Source: Strongylocentrotus purpuratus (taxonomy: Eukaryota > Echinodermata > Echinoidea > Camarodonta > Strongylocentrotidae). From it: a stretch of DNA of 64,000 bases. Location: NCBI RefSeq assembly GCF_000002235.5, contig NW_022145601.1, forward strand, positions 28,746,664 to 28,810,663, read 5' to 3'. The notes beneath the pieces are model-generated. The model was not told where the DNA came from. It saw only the letters and a program-made list of their open reading frames with translations, and did not search any database. Positions 1 to 13,100 of the stretch are shown in pieces (position 1 is the stretch's first letter; every line of letters starts with the position of its first letter). Made by a program: the position numbers and the translations under genes.

Positions 1-330
1 AAAATGACTGAAATTTTCGATCAGTTGGGAATTGCAGACAAAAAACACTGTATGGAGTCCGCGCTCGCTCAAAGAACATTTTAACACGTAAACCAATGGG
101 TATCGCAGCAAGATTCTATTATTTCCCGGTAACTAGAATTTTGAGGGATTTTACACTTGGACTAATCGGTTTTGGCACTTTACGGGAATGGCTAAAATTT
201 CTACCAATCAGATGGCTGGATTTCTTAAGTGAGGTATATAATTTTAACCAGTACCTCGAATAGAAGGCATGGTACAAGCTTCCAACCATTGAGGACCTAA
301 TCACAAATCCCATTCCCTACATCTCCTGGA
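1..330. other. No gene recognised
   Basis: AT-rich sequence upstream of the retroelement remnant. A short + strand ORF at 4-87 and a minus-strand ORF at 119-313 have no recognisable motif, and neither matches the missing N-terminus of PLEKHM2. Confidence 0.4.
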
Positions 331-860
331 AACGCAGAGTTTAAGAACTCAATCTCTGCTGCAGTCGAGGAAGCTACACAGGAAGGAGCTGCCACCAAGA
401 CGTCCCTCGCATTCTGCCATGGAAAAACCATCAACCCAAGGAACCTCTACCCCAAAGATGCACCATCAACACTAATCAGACAGGCACTAACCATTAGAGC
501 ACAGCTCCTCACATCAACCTACAGTACATGTACCTCACCCGAACCCGCCTCACCAAAATTAAGAAAGCAACCAACACAAAGTTTCCTCTCTGTAATCTTC
601 AGGAGGATACCATAGTACACGCTGTGGCTGCCTGCTCAACTACTGTCAACCTATTGGAAGACCTTATCGACAGAGCCAGTAGACTCCTGCATAATGCCGT
701 CGACTCTGCACCAAATACACCATTGCTCAACAGCCAGGACCCTTCCCATCTGACTTGCGCTAACTCTTGCCATATGATCCATCCCTTCCGTACACTGTCT
801 TTACAAAATTCATGCCCATCGCCTGCATTCCATACCCTCCAACTAAGGATTATATAGCAT
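331..860 (+). pseudogene. Decayed non-LTR retrotransposon C-terminus
   Basis: Two + strand frames join across a frameshift near 510-530, where a tacatgta word sits. The first reads AAVEEATQEGAATKTSLAFC and on to LIRQALTIRAQLLTSTY. The second reads LTRTRLTKIKKATNTKFPLC, then NLQEDTIVHAVAAC. The TR-RL-K...C-P-L-C...(E)DT-x-H-x4-C layout is that of the CCHC-like knuckle after the reverse transcriptase in several LINE clades. Here the first Cys has become Phe (FPLC). It is a fragment: no RT core motifs are visible. Confidence 0.5.
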
Positions 861-1048
861 ATTTACAGCAGCCTACTACTTTGAATGCGATAAACTCGCT
901 GATCTCTGAAAAGCGGAGGGACAACAACAGAGAGGAGAGGTACCGGTAATAGAATATCTGTTTGTATTATCATGCCTTAAAATTGAATTGTGGTAAGTTG
1001 CTTCTGTTCACTCATATGCCTCACTGCATTTTTGTTTTGATATCTCAG

Positions 1049-1155
1049 GTTCAAGCCTATTCATTCAGCTCAGACGGTGAAGTCGTCAAGGTCAACAATG
1101 AAGCCCGCCCTCTACAGAGGCTCGTCGAACATCTGGACCATGCCTTTCTACATGG
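1049..1155 (+). CDS. PLEKHM2: PLEKHM2 exon: start of RUN domain
   Basis: Acceptor ctcag at 1044-1048, donor gtatgt at 1156. It reads in frame from VQAYSF to HLDHAFLHG and ends in phase 2. The block RPLQRLVEHLDHAFLHG matches the first conserved helix of the PLEKHM2 RUN domain. In vertebrates a short exon with the initiator Met precedes this point. No matching peptide is visible at 1-1048, so this is treated as an internal exon, not the start. Confidence 0.88.
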
Positions 1156-4100
1156 GTATGTGCTGCATTTTAAAAGAAATATTGACCACTTTTTGAATGG
1201 AACATTTTGCTCAGCACATATGTTGTGTCTCATAGGGGTTCACATATACATGTAGTTTAAATGTTCCCCTTTAGCCTTGAATCAAATTGACACATCTTGA
1301 AATTGACTACCTACTTATTTTTATTTTTATTCTTAATTGTAAAGACAATGAAACGTGGGAATGACAGTTGCTGCATGCAAGATGGGCCCTACATTTACGC
1401 ATACTCATTATCTGTGTTTTATGAGATACAGGCATTTGAAGCCTACAGTATGTGTCATTAGATCAAAGAATGAACAAAATGGCCTATACAAGAACAAGCC
1501 TTGCGATAGCATAAATGAAAAAAAAAGGGATGTATTTTCATTCCCCCAAATATTGTATTATATTATATTATATTATATATTAACTCGTTGGGGACACATC
1601 CAAACTTCCCTGACACGCAAAAAGAAAAGAAGAAAAAAAAGGCCATCACCTTTTTCCATACAAGTATTTACTCCAACATTTACTGACCTCACATTAATGT
1701 AGCTATTATCATTGTAAATATTGTTAATGATCTACATTACGTAAACATACATGTATGTTCCTACTGAATGCCCTTATCATTTGCATTATCACAGATTAAA
1801 ACACATTACTCCAGGTTATTGGGTGTTTGTCAGACGGTTCACCCATAAACTTGTCATATCTGATATCATTGGACTGGATCGCTTGGCTACTGATCTTGGC
1901 AGAAGTAAGCCCATAATTAATTTTTAAAGTAACCTTCGTTTTTATTTTGCTTTGATAGTGATGAAAAAAAAAGGTTGAAACATCATACAATTTGAGTCTA
2001 CCTTAAGTATCTTTTTCAAATCAATGAATACCAATACCGGTACTTTTGTTGTTATTATGTAATGTTGATATCAATAAAACATTGAGTGTATCTTTTCAGA
2101 CCATTTATAAGGAAAATGACAATGTTACAAAGAATACAAAAACACAAACTTATAGGCCCGAATTCACAAAGGAGGTTTTCGTGCGTCATATGAGGCGTTC
2201 TGACAAGTTTTTTACATATGACGCACGAAAACCTAGTTTTGTCAACGAACCTCCTTTGTGAATTTTGGCCAACATGACTGTATTTAATTTTAAGGTAATG
2301 ATTACGGAGTTATTGCTATGTATTATGATGGGTTTATGCTGGGTAGTCACATTTGAATGTAATTTTAGTATGGCTGCAAGTGTACACGTAAGATCTTTGT
2401 TTCTCTGTTCTGTCTTTAATTTTTGATTGGAAGAGGCACAAGCTCCTCGTTACTTTATGTCTGTTATCATTTGTAGGTCGTGCTTGGCTTTATCAATCTC
2501 TAAATGAAGGAGCCTTAGAGAGTTACTTCAGATGTTTCCAGGGCAGCGAGGAAGTCCTGAAGAAGTTTTACATTGAGTAAGTACATGATTCTTTTCCATC
2601 TTCAGATCAGGGGGGTGTTTCACAAAGATCCTAAGTTGAACTTATCTCTAAGTTGGACTTAATAATTATGGAAAGCCGTTAGCATCATTGAAAATATTTT
2701 GTAAACATTATTTTAAAGGCATAAAATTTTGATTCAAATAATTCATATTTTCTATTATCTTGGGAGATTTTATGTTCTTGATGTGGAATTTATGAAAAGT
2801 CTTAAATACTTGAATTTCTGCTTTTGAATATATATTTCATTTAAGGCTCCAATGGCTGTCCATAATTTTACGTCCAACTTAGTGTTAAGTTCAACTTAGG
2901 ATCTTTGTGAAACACCCCCCAGGTCTAATGCTGCCGCCATGCCAGGCATCAAGTAAAGAAACAAAATTTCTTGAGAAAGCTCAGCAAAATCATTTGTATG
3001 AGTCTAGTAGATTCACATTGTTGTGGTTCATTTTTGTGTACTTGTAGTTTTTCTCCTGCACTGCGCCTCAAACACATTAGTCATGTGGAGCTGGCGCATT
3101 ACAAATACTCTATATTAATATTAAATCAAAGAGTGTACATAAAATTGTAGACGCTGGGTGTACATGTATGTACAGTGTATGTACTTTATTTTCTGATAGT
3201 AATCACAGCGATTTCAAGAGTGGGTCATTTACGAAAGACATATGAAATCATTGTTAAACATACTCAAAATAAGATATTTGGATGTGTGATGGGCAAGAGC
3301 AAGTAGAAGCATAAAAACAATAACATCAACTTTCTCTGGTTAAGTTTGTTGGCAAGAGTGAAGACTTGTCTGAAATACTAATAATGTACAATATCGTTTG
3401 GATTATCTCTTCTTTGTTTTTCATTGCTGCCTTCACAAAAATTGAAGAATGTAGAAGTACAGCTTTCAGATATGTGCATACATTGCACTTACGATAGTGA
3501 TAATTGAATGATTCAATTATAAGGCCTAAAATAAAAACTTGTTGTATTGCCCTTTGGGTGCCAAAACATGGGTCGGTCAGTCAGAAAAGTTTTTTTTTTT
3601 AAACTTTTTTTTTTGTCGCCCTCTTTGGGCCGATATTTTCAGATTTGAATGTTTTTTTCTTCTTTTCCCCGCCCTCTTTTAGCTGACATTTCTCAGTTTT
3701 GAATGCTTTAATTCATGTGCTTCAGCGTCATCATTCCATTGATATCTTTTTCACCTCATAATTATCGATGTTTGCACGAGTGAGAATTTTGGAATAATTT
3801 GATTTTCTGCATTTATATCCCATTTAAACAAACAAAATACGTATATTTTTATTCATTAATTAAAAAAAATCTTTAAAAAACGGTTAATTTTTTTTTTTTT
3901 TTTTTAAAATGCCGACCATAGATTTTTGGATCTTCGGGTCGGTCGCAAAGGGCAATACAACAAGTTTTTATTCTAGGCCTAATGGATTGACGCCTCCTTT
4001 TCCATTATCTATTTTGGGGACAAAATCTAAAACCATGGGAATAACTGAATCTGAAAAGTCAGCTATATAATTTTAATTTCTAGTACTTGCTCATGCTGTA

Positions 4101-7100
4101 CTATGAAAATACACTGATACCATGCAGTCACATGAGAATTTTAAAGCAGATGTTTGTTTTGATTCAGGATGTATACAGTATATATGAATTATCAATTTTC
4201 TAGATACTGCAAGTACATGTACATTAGGTTTTCCATGGTCACGAGTGTGTAAATGATGACATAATGTTTGTTGATAGTAACAGAGGAAACATGGAAGGAA
4301 TCTGAGACAGGAAATGACCTCCCACGGCTGTGAATAGGGACTTTTAGATTTGCACGTAGACATAGTGGACTGCTATGTGTGACATCCTTTTAAGGCACTG
4401 CCAGTGCCTTAATAAGACATCACAGTGCCTTAAAAGGAAGTCGCACGTAGCAGTCCACTACATGTATGTCGACGTGCAAATCTAAAAGTCCCTAATATAA
4501 CTGTGTGACTACACACAAATTAACATATCATTGTCTTGTCTTTCTGTTACCCACAATCATAGCATATTATTATTTTCATATTTTTGCACTTTGACCTTGA
4601 AGTTTAGGAGTTTTTTTCTTGTCACATTGTCCGTTTACCGGTATACAAAAATATATACATGTGTAATTAAAAATGTATGTTATATAGTGTTACCAAATAT
4701 ACATGTAGGTGTAGATGTTAAAACCCTGTATTGTTTTATTATATTATTTAGAAAAATTTGAGGTTTGTTCTAGCTCATGTTAAAAAGTGACACTAGAAAA
4801 ATTGCACCTAATTCCCAAATCACCTCCAGACCTTTGCGTAGAGCTAGTGTACATTGTTGCCCATAAAAGTTGAATACCGGTAGATTTTCCTTACCTCCTT
4901 TCATGAAATGATCATGACAGTATGATTTATTGTTGATAGGAATAAAGTGCATCCCTTCTCAGAACTTTAATAGGCCATGTTATGTATTATAAAAAACTTT
5001 TGATTGATCATAAGGTTGATATTGAGTGTTAGTCTACAGCTCATCGTGTATCGATCAAACTTAAGATCAATCTTAACTCTTTATAATACGCGAGCCATCA
5101 CTAAATATCAAGAATATCAAGAATATGTCATTTCCAGTCATTTTATGAAAAGAAGTATGAGAAATTATTCAAATTATACACATAAGTAGCTACATGTACA
5201 TGTACATGTACCTGTAAGAAACCTTTTCTGCACAACCTTTGTACACTATAAGGTTTCCTTGGATATGGTATACAAGTACAAAATGAAGGGGGGTTTTAAC
5301 CCCCCCCCCTTTCTGTGTACTCGTCTGTGTCTGAGCATGGACCATGATCAAATGGACTGCTTCGAACGTTGAATGTCCATTCAACAATATAGCACCATGT
5401 TGGTCTCAGCCATGAATTTTTTCCAAAGGTCATGCTAATTATAATGTTACATGTTTATGTTGTAATATTGTGCTCTTCTGTATTGACAAATCGATCGTTC
5501 GTTTTTTATCTGCAAATTCAGTAATGGGTCTATAAAGCTTTACAATTACTTGAGAGGTAGTGCCTTTCTAAAGTCAAGCAATCATACCTATACACGGAGC
5601 TGCCAACCATTACAGTTTTCTGGAAATTATTCTGTTTTTCCTCCAAATTACGTTAGTACATGTACGTTTTTTCATAATAAAATATGTTTAAAATAGAAAA
5701 CTAAGGTTAAAACATACTTGAAGAGAAAAATATTCTCAAAAAGAATGAAACGCCGATATAATACCAAAACAAGAACCCCAAAATTACCTACTTGTAAATA
5801 AACTATAGGTCCTAATACAGAAAAAACAGCGTTTTTAATGAATTCCTTTTTTTTGCTTGAAATTCCTTTTTTTTGCCATCTTGGTTTTTTTTTTTTTTTG
5901 CCATCTTGGTTCCTTTTTTTTTGCCATCTTGGTTCCTTTTTTTGGTCGCACAAGGTTGGCAGCTCTGATGTTCATGTTTACATATTTTTATAACACAATT
6001 TAGCCCCATAGAAATGGCATAGAAGGTTTATGGACACTTTTTACTGTGGGAAATGGAAATGTAACCAGAGAACATCTTGCCATGGCGTCACTATTATAAA
6101 TCATTGTGCATGAAACTGTACACTGTCACCTCTCATGTCATGCTTGAATACAAATGTGAATTGAGTCAATGGAATAGTGCACACAGTGCCTCAGACATAA
6201 AAGATAACAAAAAGTACATACATGTACATGTATCTGGTATGTAATAATCTAATAATACTGATTGAGCCACACAGTTTCAAGCACGATTAACATCTCTTGA
6301 TGCAAACAGGAAATTGCTATAAGCCTGTACCTTACCGTTATATTAACACTCCTGAATAAAATAAGTTGAAACGTAACACTACATGTAGGTGTACAGTGGC
6401 ATGTTTCCATTTGATGTACAGTACATTGTAGGCTACAGCATGTGAATTACATGTACCGGTAGTGACTAATGATTGGGGGCATGTAAAACTTGAATTTATT
6501 GAAAATATTTCTTTTAAGGGAATATGATAAATATCATGATGTACATGTATACATGTATGGTCATGGATTTTGTACTAACATATGTCATACATTGTAAAAT
6601 GACATGAGATCAAATCATAATCATGTTTCAAGCTGCAGGCACTTAAACATTTCAAAGAGTCTGTCTATGAAAGAGCTCCCATAATGATGCATCATTAAAA
6701 TAGACATTGCATGTCAAATGAAAGCTCATGATCTATCTAAAGAAAGTGAAACGTGTCATATATTTTCCTCCACTGACCGATATACGAAACAAACAGTGAG
6801 CGATGTTTGTTTTTACATACACATGATTTTGTTGGTCAGTGTGATTTGAGCACGAATGATGAACGGCAATAGCGATCGCAATATGTACAGTACATGTACA
6901 TATTGTGTTAATTTTCATTTATTTCTTTCATCTTTATAATTTCTTTCCTCAGTTTTATGTAATAAGCAACATTATGCTTCCTTCTTATTTAGTTTATCTT
7001 TATCTAATTCAAAGAACATACATGTACATGAAAAACAATCAAAACAGGCGACAAACTTATACAGCAAAAGCCATAGACTCCATGTAGTGGTTACAAGCTT

Positions 7101-10100
7101 TTGTTTATGTTTTGGGAACATGCTAAAATCGCGTATGTCACAATATTTTGGGTGGTTTTTTAAACTTAAAAATGACTTAATTCCAAATTCCTGAGGTCAT
7201 AAGCTTTCCATTGCTATGTTATAGAAAGCTCCTTTATAAAGCCTCCATCAAAAACTTTTTTTTCTCTCTCTCTCTCTCACTCTCTCTCTGTGTCTGTCCT
7301 ACAAGTTATTCAATATCTTGTATTCTTGTTCATACATGGCATTAGTAACAAGAGATTCATAGAAGGGATATTTGTGATATTATTTCTATCAATGCTTGTT
7401 GGAGGAAATACTTGTAATTAATGTCTTTATTTAGTAATTATTGCATAATATTTTTTTTATTCTCTTCTTAATCTTTTATCCTTCCCAGACATGCATTGAT
7501 GCGGGACTCTGAAAGGCTGACCCTTCTCATGACCCTTGTGTCAGGGTTGGATTTTGTGACCTTTGACCTTGAATTGGTAGGTATAGTGCAGCAGCTTAGC
7601 AAGAAAATTGTGCACTTTTTGAGAAAAGCATGAAACTTCCAGCATAGTTTGCTTTCACCATAAGATTTATTTTCAGATGTGGAGGGAAGTCAGATTTGAC
7701 CTCTGATGACCCTGAGAGGTCAAATCCAAAATGGCCGCTTGTCCGCATGGTCTAATGTACAAACACGCTTAACTTTTGAACCAAATACACCAGAAAAACG
7801 TTTAAGGTGTCATTTCCAACTAACTTGGGGATGCCAATTCATTTGGTAATACTTTTGAGATCACCTGAACTCAGGGTTTTGCATTTAGGTCAAGGTCAAG
7901 GTCAAAATTGACTAAAAATAGCAAGTTTTGAATAGTTACAAAAGGTTAAATCTCATTTATTTGTCATTTGTTCTCAAATTTATTTAGGAATGGTTCACCT
8001 GCCGAGTCCTCCACCTTAATCCTTTTCAGTTAGTTTATTTCACAGTTTGATGTGACCTCTGATGACCCTGAGAGGTCAAATCCAAAATGGCAGCCAGTCC
8101 GCATGGTCTAATGTATAAACGTGAACTTGAACCAAATAATCTAGAAAAACGTTTAAGGTGTCATTTCCAACTAACTTGGGGATGCCAATTCATTACGTAA
8201 TACTAAGAGATCGCCAGAACAAAGAGCCCCCGTGAGAAGGCTCACGGGGGCTCTTTTATTACTGACCGGGGCTCTTTTTTATACAAATATCCGTTGAATT
8301 GGTACCTATGATACTCCTCAATTATTTGCTATTTTTTCATTATCATTTCAATCAGCGTTTTCCCTCTTACAAATTTACAAGCTACATAGCTGTTACTGGC
8401 CTGTGTATATAATATATACGCATACAACACTGATCTTTATGATGTCTTTAACGTGACATATCTTCTTCTCCCCTTGCAAACGAAAAAGAAAACAAGGTCA
8501 TTAAAAGGGATTAAGCGACAAATAATGATTGTGATTCAAATTGATGCGAATATTTGTTTGAATAAGCACTGCTATTCACCCGAAACTTCTTTGTAAAAAC
8601 AACTTTTACAAATCTCAGCCATGCTTACTGAGTTGAGACGTTCCATTCAATTTGAAATACCCATTACATAATACACTTCTCCTAATCTCAAAGTGATCTT
8701 ACAGCACAGTGGCAGAATTGAATGGCTGAGATTTATAAAAGTCGTTTTTACAAAGAAGATTCTGGTGAAAAGCATTGCTTATTCAAAAAAATCCTTGCAT
8801 CAATTTGAATCACAATGATTATTTGTCGCATGGTCCTTTTATTAAATAACCTTGTTTTCTGTTTTGTTTGCAGAGGGAGAAGAAGCTATGTCACGTTAAG
8901 AAATCATAAAGATCAGTTGTATTATGCGTATATACATTATGATACCAGAACAAATGTTGATTATCAGAATGTCATTTTGGAATACCTCTATACAAATACC
9001 ACATTGTCTTTAGCCCGTATCAGTATTAGTATGATCCAATATAAAGCTATTATTCTTTATTTAATTCAGTATAATGCTTTTCCTCAAAAATAGTTTTGCT
9101 ATTTTTTTAGGGTTGAGACGCTAAGAAATGGTTTCAAATGTACATTACACGAACCCTGAACCATTGCAAAATGATGGTGGTTCTCTCTCTCTCTCTCTCT
9201 CTCTCTCTTTATTTTAATCATCCATTATCAACTACATATAAAGCAGCAACCAAAAACTTAGGATTATCTGAGATAGGTGAAAGTAAGAGTTAAAAAGAAA
9301 GTCATGCTAAAACGGCGCTTCACTTCCCCCCGCCCCCTGAAAAAAATAAAATAGATTAGTAGTCCTCCTCTCCAGCATCCCCCTCCCCCCCCCGCTTTAA
9401 TATCACATTTTCACTTGGCAGCACAAGGGGGCCGGGGGTGGGAGGAGGGGGTTAAACCCCCTAACCCCCCCCCCCTAACCCCCCCCCCTAACCCCCCCCC
9501 CCGTAGATCTGCCCATGTTACCATATCATTCCACGACATTTTGGTCTTCCTCTTCTCCTCAAAAGGGACTTTTAGATTTGCGTGGACGTGGACGTGGACG
9601 TGTTACGTCCTTTTAAGGCACTGGCAGTCACATATCGTCGCTGTTTTCACGAAGTGACGGTAGTGAAAAAAAAATGCATTCACTTTGTGTTACGATTTTC
9701 CTCACTACCGTCACTGCGTGAAAACAAGGACGATATGTGACGTCCTTTTAAGCACTGACCGTGCCTTAAAAGGAGGTCACACGTTGCAGTCCATGTTCTC
9801 ATCGTGCAAATCTAAAAGTCCCTAATATTGATTTACTGGTCGAGGTTCATTATTTGCTGACAACGAAAAACTTCTCCAGGCAATGACCATGTTTCTGCCC
9901 TTGCGCGATCGCCTCCAGCTCCAGCAGACATGGCGCGGCAGCGTACACACGCACCGCTACTAAAGGCGCAGTAGGCCTATAACCACTGCTGACGGCGGCA
10001 CTGCACTGCGAGCTGAATCGGTAATAATAGGTCTACTCATAAAACGAGAAATCTTGCACGCTAATCTTAGTTCCATTTCATTGGTTTAAGGTTTGAAAAT

Positions 10101-13100
10101 TGAAACTCAATATTGTGTTAAAGTTATAACAGAAAAGATAATCTTTATTTTATAATTCCACCGGGGCGATTTTTAATTTTGCAATCGCCCCCGTGAGCAA
10201 CCTGACGGGGGCGATTATGTAGCTCACGGGGGCGAATCGCCCACCGCCCCCGTGTATTTTGAGCGCTGCTAGCTGCCCACTGACCATGCTATATGCAAAT
10301 GGTCAGTTACAAGACAAATAATGGTTTGGTGCTATAATTAGTGAAATAAACTAACTGATTACGATGGAGACTATGCAGGGGAACCACTCCTAAAGAAATT
10401 TGAGAACATAAGGGGACAAAAAAATGGGAAAACATTTTGTAACTATTCAAAACTTGCTATGTTTTAATCAATTTTGACCTTGACCTTGACCTAAATGCAA
10501 AGCCCCGAGTTCTGGCGATCTCAAAATTATTACCAAAATGAATTGGCATCCCCAGGTTAGTTGAAAATGACACCTTAAACGCTTTTCTGGACTATTTGGT
10601 TCATGAGTTAAGCGTGTTTGTACAATTATTAGACCATGCGGCGGACTGGCGGCCATTTTTTATTTGACCTCTCAGGGTCATCAGAGGTCAAATCAAAATG
10701 TGACATAAACTCACTGAAAGGGATTAAGGTGCGTAAATTCCTAAAGAAATTTGAGAACATAGGAGAGAACAAATGACAAATAAATGGGAAAACTTTTTGT
10801 AACCATACAAAACTTGCTATTTTTTAGTCAATTTTGACCATGACCTTGACCTAAATGCAAAACCCTAAGTTCAAGCGATCTCAAAAGTATTACCAAATGA
10901 ATTGGCATCCCCGAGTTAGTTGGAAATGACACCTTAAATGTTTTTCTGGACTATTTGGTTCAAAAGTTAAGTGTGTTTGTACATTAGACCATGAGGAATA
11001 GTGGCCATTTTGGATTTGACCTCTCAGGGTCATCAGAGGTCAAATCTGACTTCCCTCCACATCTGAAAATAAATCTTATGGTCTAAACTAACTATGCTAG
11101 AAGTTTCATGCTTTTCTCAAAAAGTGCACAATTTTCATTATATTGGGAGCTTATCCGCTGTACTAGTACATGTAGTGATATACATATTCAGTGTCCCTAC
11201 ATCTACAATATCTGTCCTTTATAATTTTTCCCTTTTTCTATTTGGTGTGATTATTGCTTCACAATAGAGTGCCCGCATAGTGCGCAGGTTCTCATACGCG
11301 TAATAGATGCACAATGAAAATTACAAAATACCTGTATATTGGTTCTACATATTGCCTGCTAAGTTAACATGCATTTCGCCATTGACTTTTCTGATCAGGC
11401 AATATATATTTTTGTCCATTGGTTAACTGTGTACTAATATTGACCGGCAAATTACACACAAAATCCCATTGAATTTTCTGAGTGATCAATATATTTTTTT
11501 GTGCGTACTTTTGTTGGCTTTTCAATTAAATTGTGAGGGCAATACAATTTAAAAATTGCCCTGCTCAGATGTCTGATACGGTATAGCCTCAATATCAATA
11601 CTGCTCATCCTGAGGGTCCTAATACACCACGGTTAAGAGTGACATACACAGAGATGCCAACCAGTACGATTTAATCGTATTTAGTATGATAATAAGAGTG
11701 GAACACAATATTACAATATCACCTCTTAAAATACGATTTTTTAACAAAAAAAAACAACAACAAAAACGATTTTTTTTAAATTTTTTTTTAAAATTTTTTT
11801 TTAATTATTATTATTATTTTTTTAAATTTTTTGAATACCCATAAAAACCACGGAATCGCATAGAAACATGTACAAGTAAACCCCCGCAACAAAAACTTTG
11901 CTTTACAATTTTCTTTTAACATTTTAACATTTTACTTGACCGTACGTACCAGTATCACATTTTTCTGAAATTTTACTGGCCTGGGGCCAATCGGCCATTG
12001 GTAGTGTCGAGTTTTCATGAAAATCTGATTTTTCTCTCCAAAATCTGCTTTTTTAGGATACTCGGTCTGTTTTTTGTGTCAAGAGGTTGGCATCTCTGCA
12101 TACGGTTATACAGGTTAACATCCCTGTCCAATTTTGTTCAATTTAGATTGTGCAATCTTTCCTTTTCTGTCCCCAGAATGTAGCATATTTTGACCTGGTC
12201 AGTCACATACCCCGGTCTGCCTCTAACCCCCGCGACCTGGACGATACAGTGTCCATCCACAGCAATGCGTCCTTGGAATCGGCATCATCCAGCCTGGTCA
12301 ACGACCTTGATACTCATTCTCTGCTCGGCGGCATCGAAGGTGGATTCTTTCCCGAGGGATCCCCAAGGGATGTTCTACAGTCCAGTTTAAGCGTTGATGA
12401 GAGCAGCGTGAAAGGTAAACATCTTTATATGCATATTTATTTCATTATAATGTTTCAATAAACGTTTCAACACTAAAGGGTAGTTCAGATACGACGAGTT
12501 AATCTGCCACAAAAGAGCAGTCACATTTTTAAAATGTGTAAATGAAATCATCTCTAGTACAAATTCACTGATATCCCATTGAAACGCATGCATTAAGATT
12601 AATACGCAACTCGATGAGATGTCAGTCAGGCAAAAAATTAAGTTTTTCATTTCGGGGGCTCCATTTCAAATTTTTGGGAAATTTTCGGGGGCTACTTTTT
12701 CAACTTTCGGGGGCTCTTTATTCCATTTCGGGGGCTCTTTTTTCTGGGGCTACTTTTTCATTAATTCATAAAAGGATAGACCTACAGTTTGTTGAGATTT
12801 GTTTAGTAGGCTAAGGTTTCGGGCTTCCTGCTTCGTAATTGCCTATTAAAAAAGAAACCCCTTTTTCTAGTTCAATAACTAAGTTTTCATGCATTGATTG
12901 ATGCAAGAACTGTAACATAATAGACCCTAGATTGTGATTATTTCTAGCCATGAATTTCGATAATCTTTTTTCAAAGTAAAATTTTCACAAGAAAATCAGA
13001 CAGTCATTTAAAAACGTAAACATTAGTAATACTTTTACTAATTCTAAGCTAAGGATTCGTACATCTATTCATGAAACTATATTGAAATCGCGGCAATAAT

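Larger units (their letters stand above)
7604..11135. mobile_element. 3.5-kb foldback element with long inverted arms
   Basis: The left arm starts aaaattgtgcactttttgag at 7604; the right arm ends with its complement at about 11135. Each arm has tandem subunits of about 350 bp marked by cctctgatgaccctgagagg and by ctaacttggggatgccaatt: roughly one and a half at 7690-8220 and two, inverted, at 10387-11090. No transposase is visible. The loop holds nested elements (8406-8941 and 9563-9824), a CT microsatellite and GC-rich hairpins. It lies wholly within one intron of PLEKHM2, 28 bp after a donor. Confidence 0.75.

Noticed and set aside
7553..7570. DR1-like tgacctttgacct word
   Set aside because: It falls in coding sequence (VTFDLEL) conserved for protein reasons; probably coincidence.
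8815..9093. 92-residue reading frame preceded by a tttgcag acceptor-like site
   Set aside because: It lies in the right arm of a foldback element and its inverted copy occurs at about 8406-8610; no homology seen.
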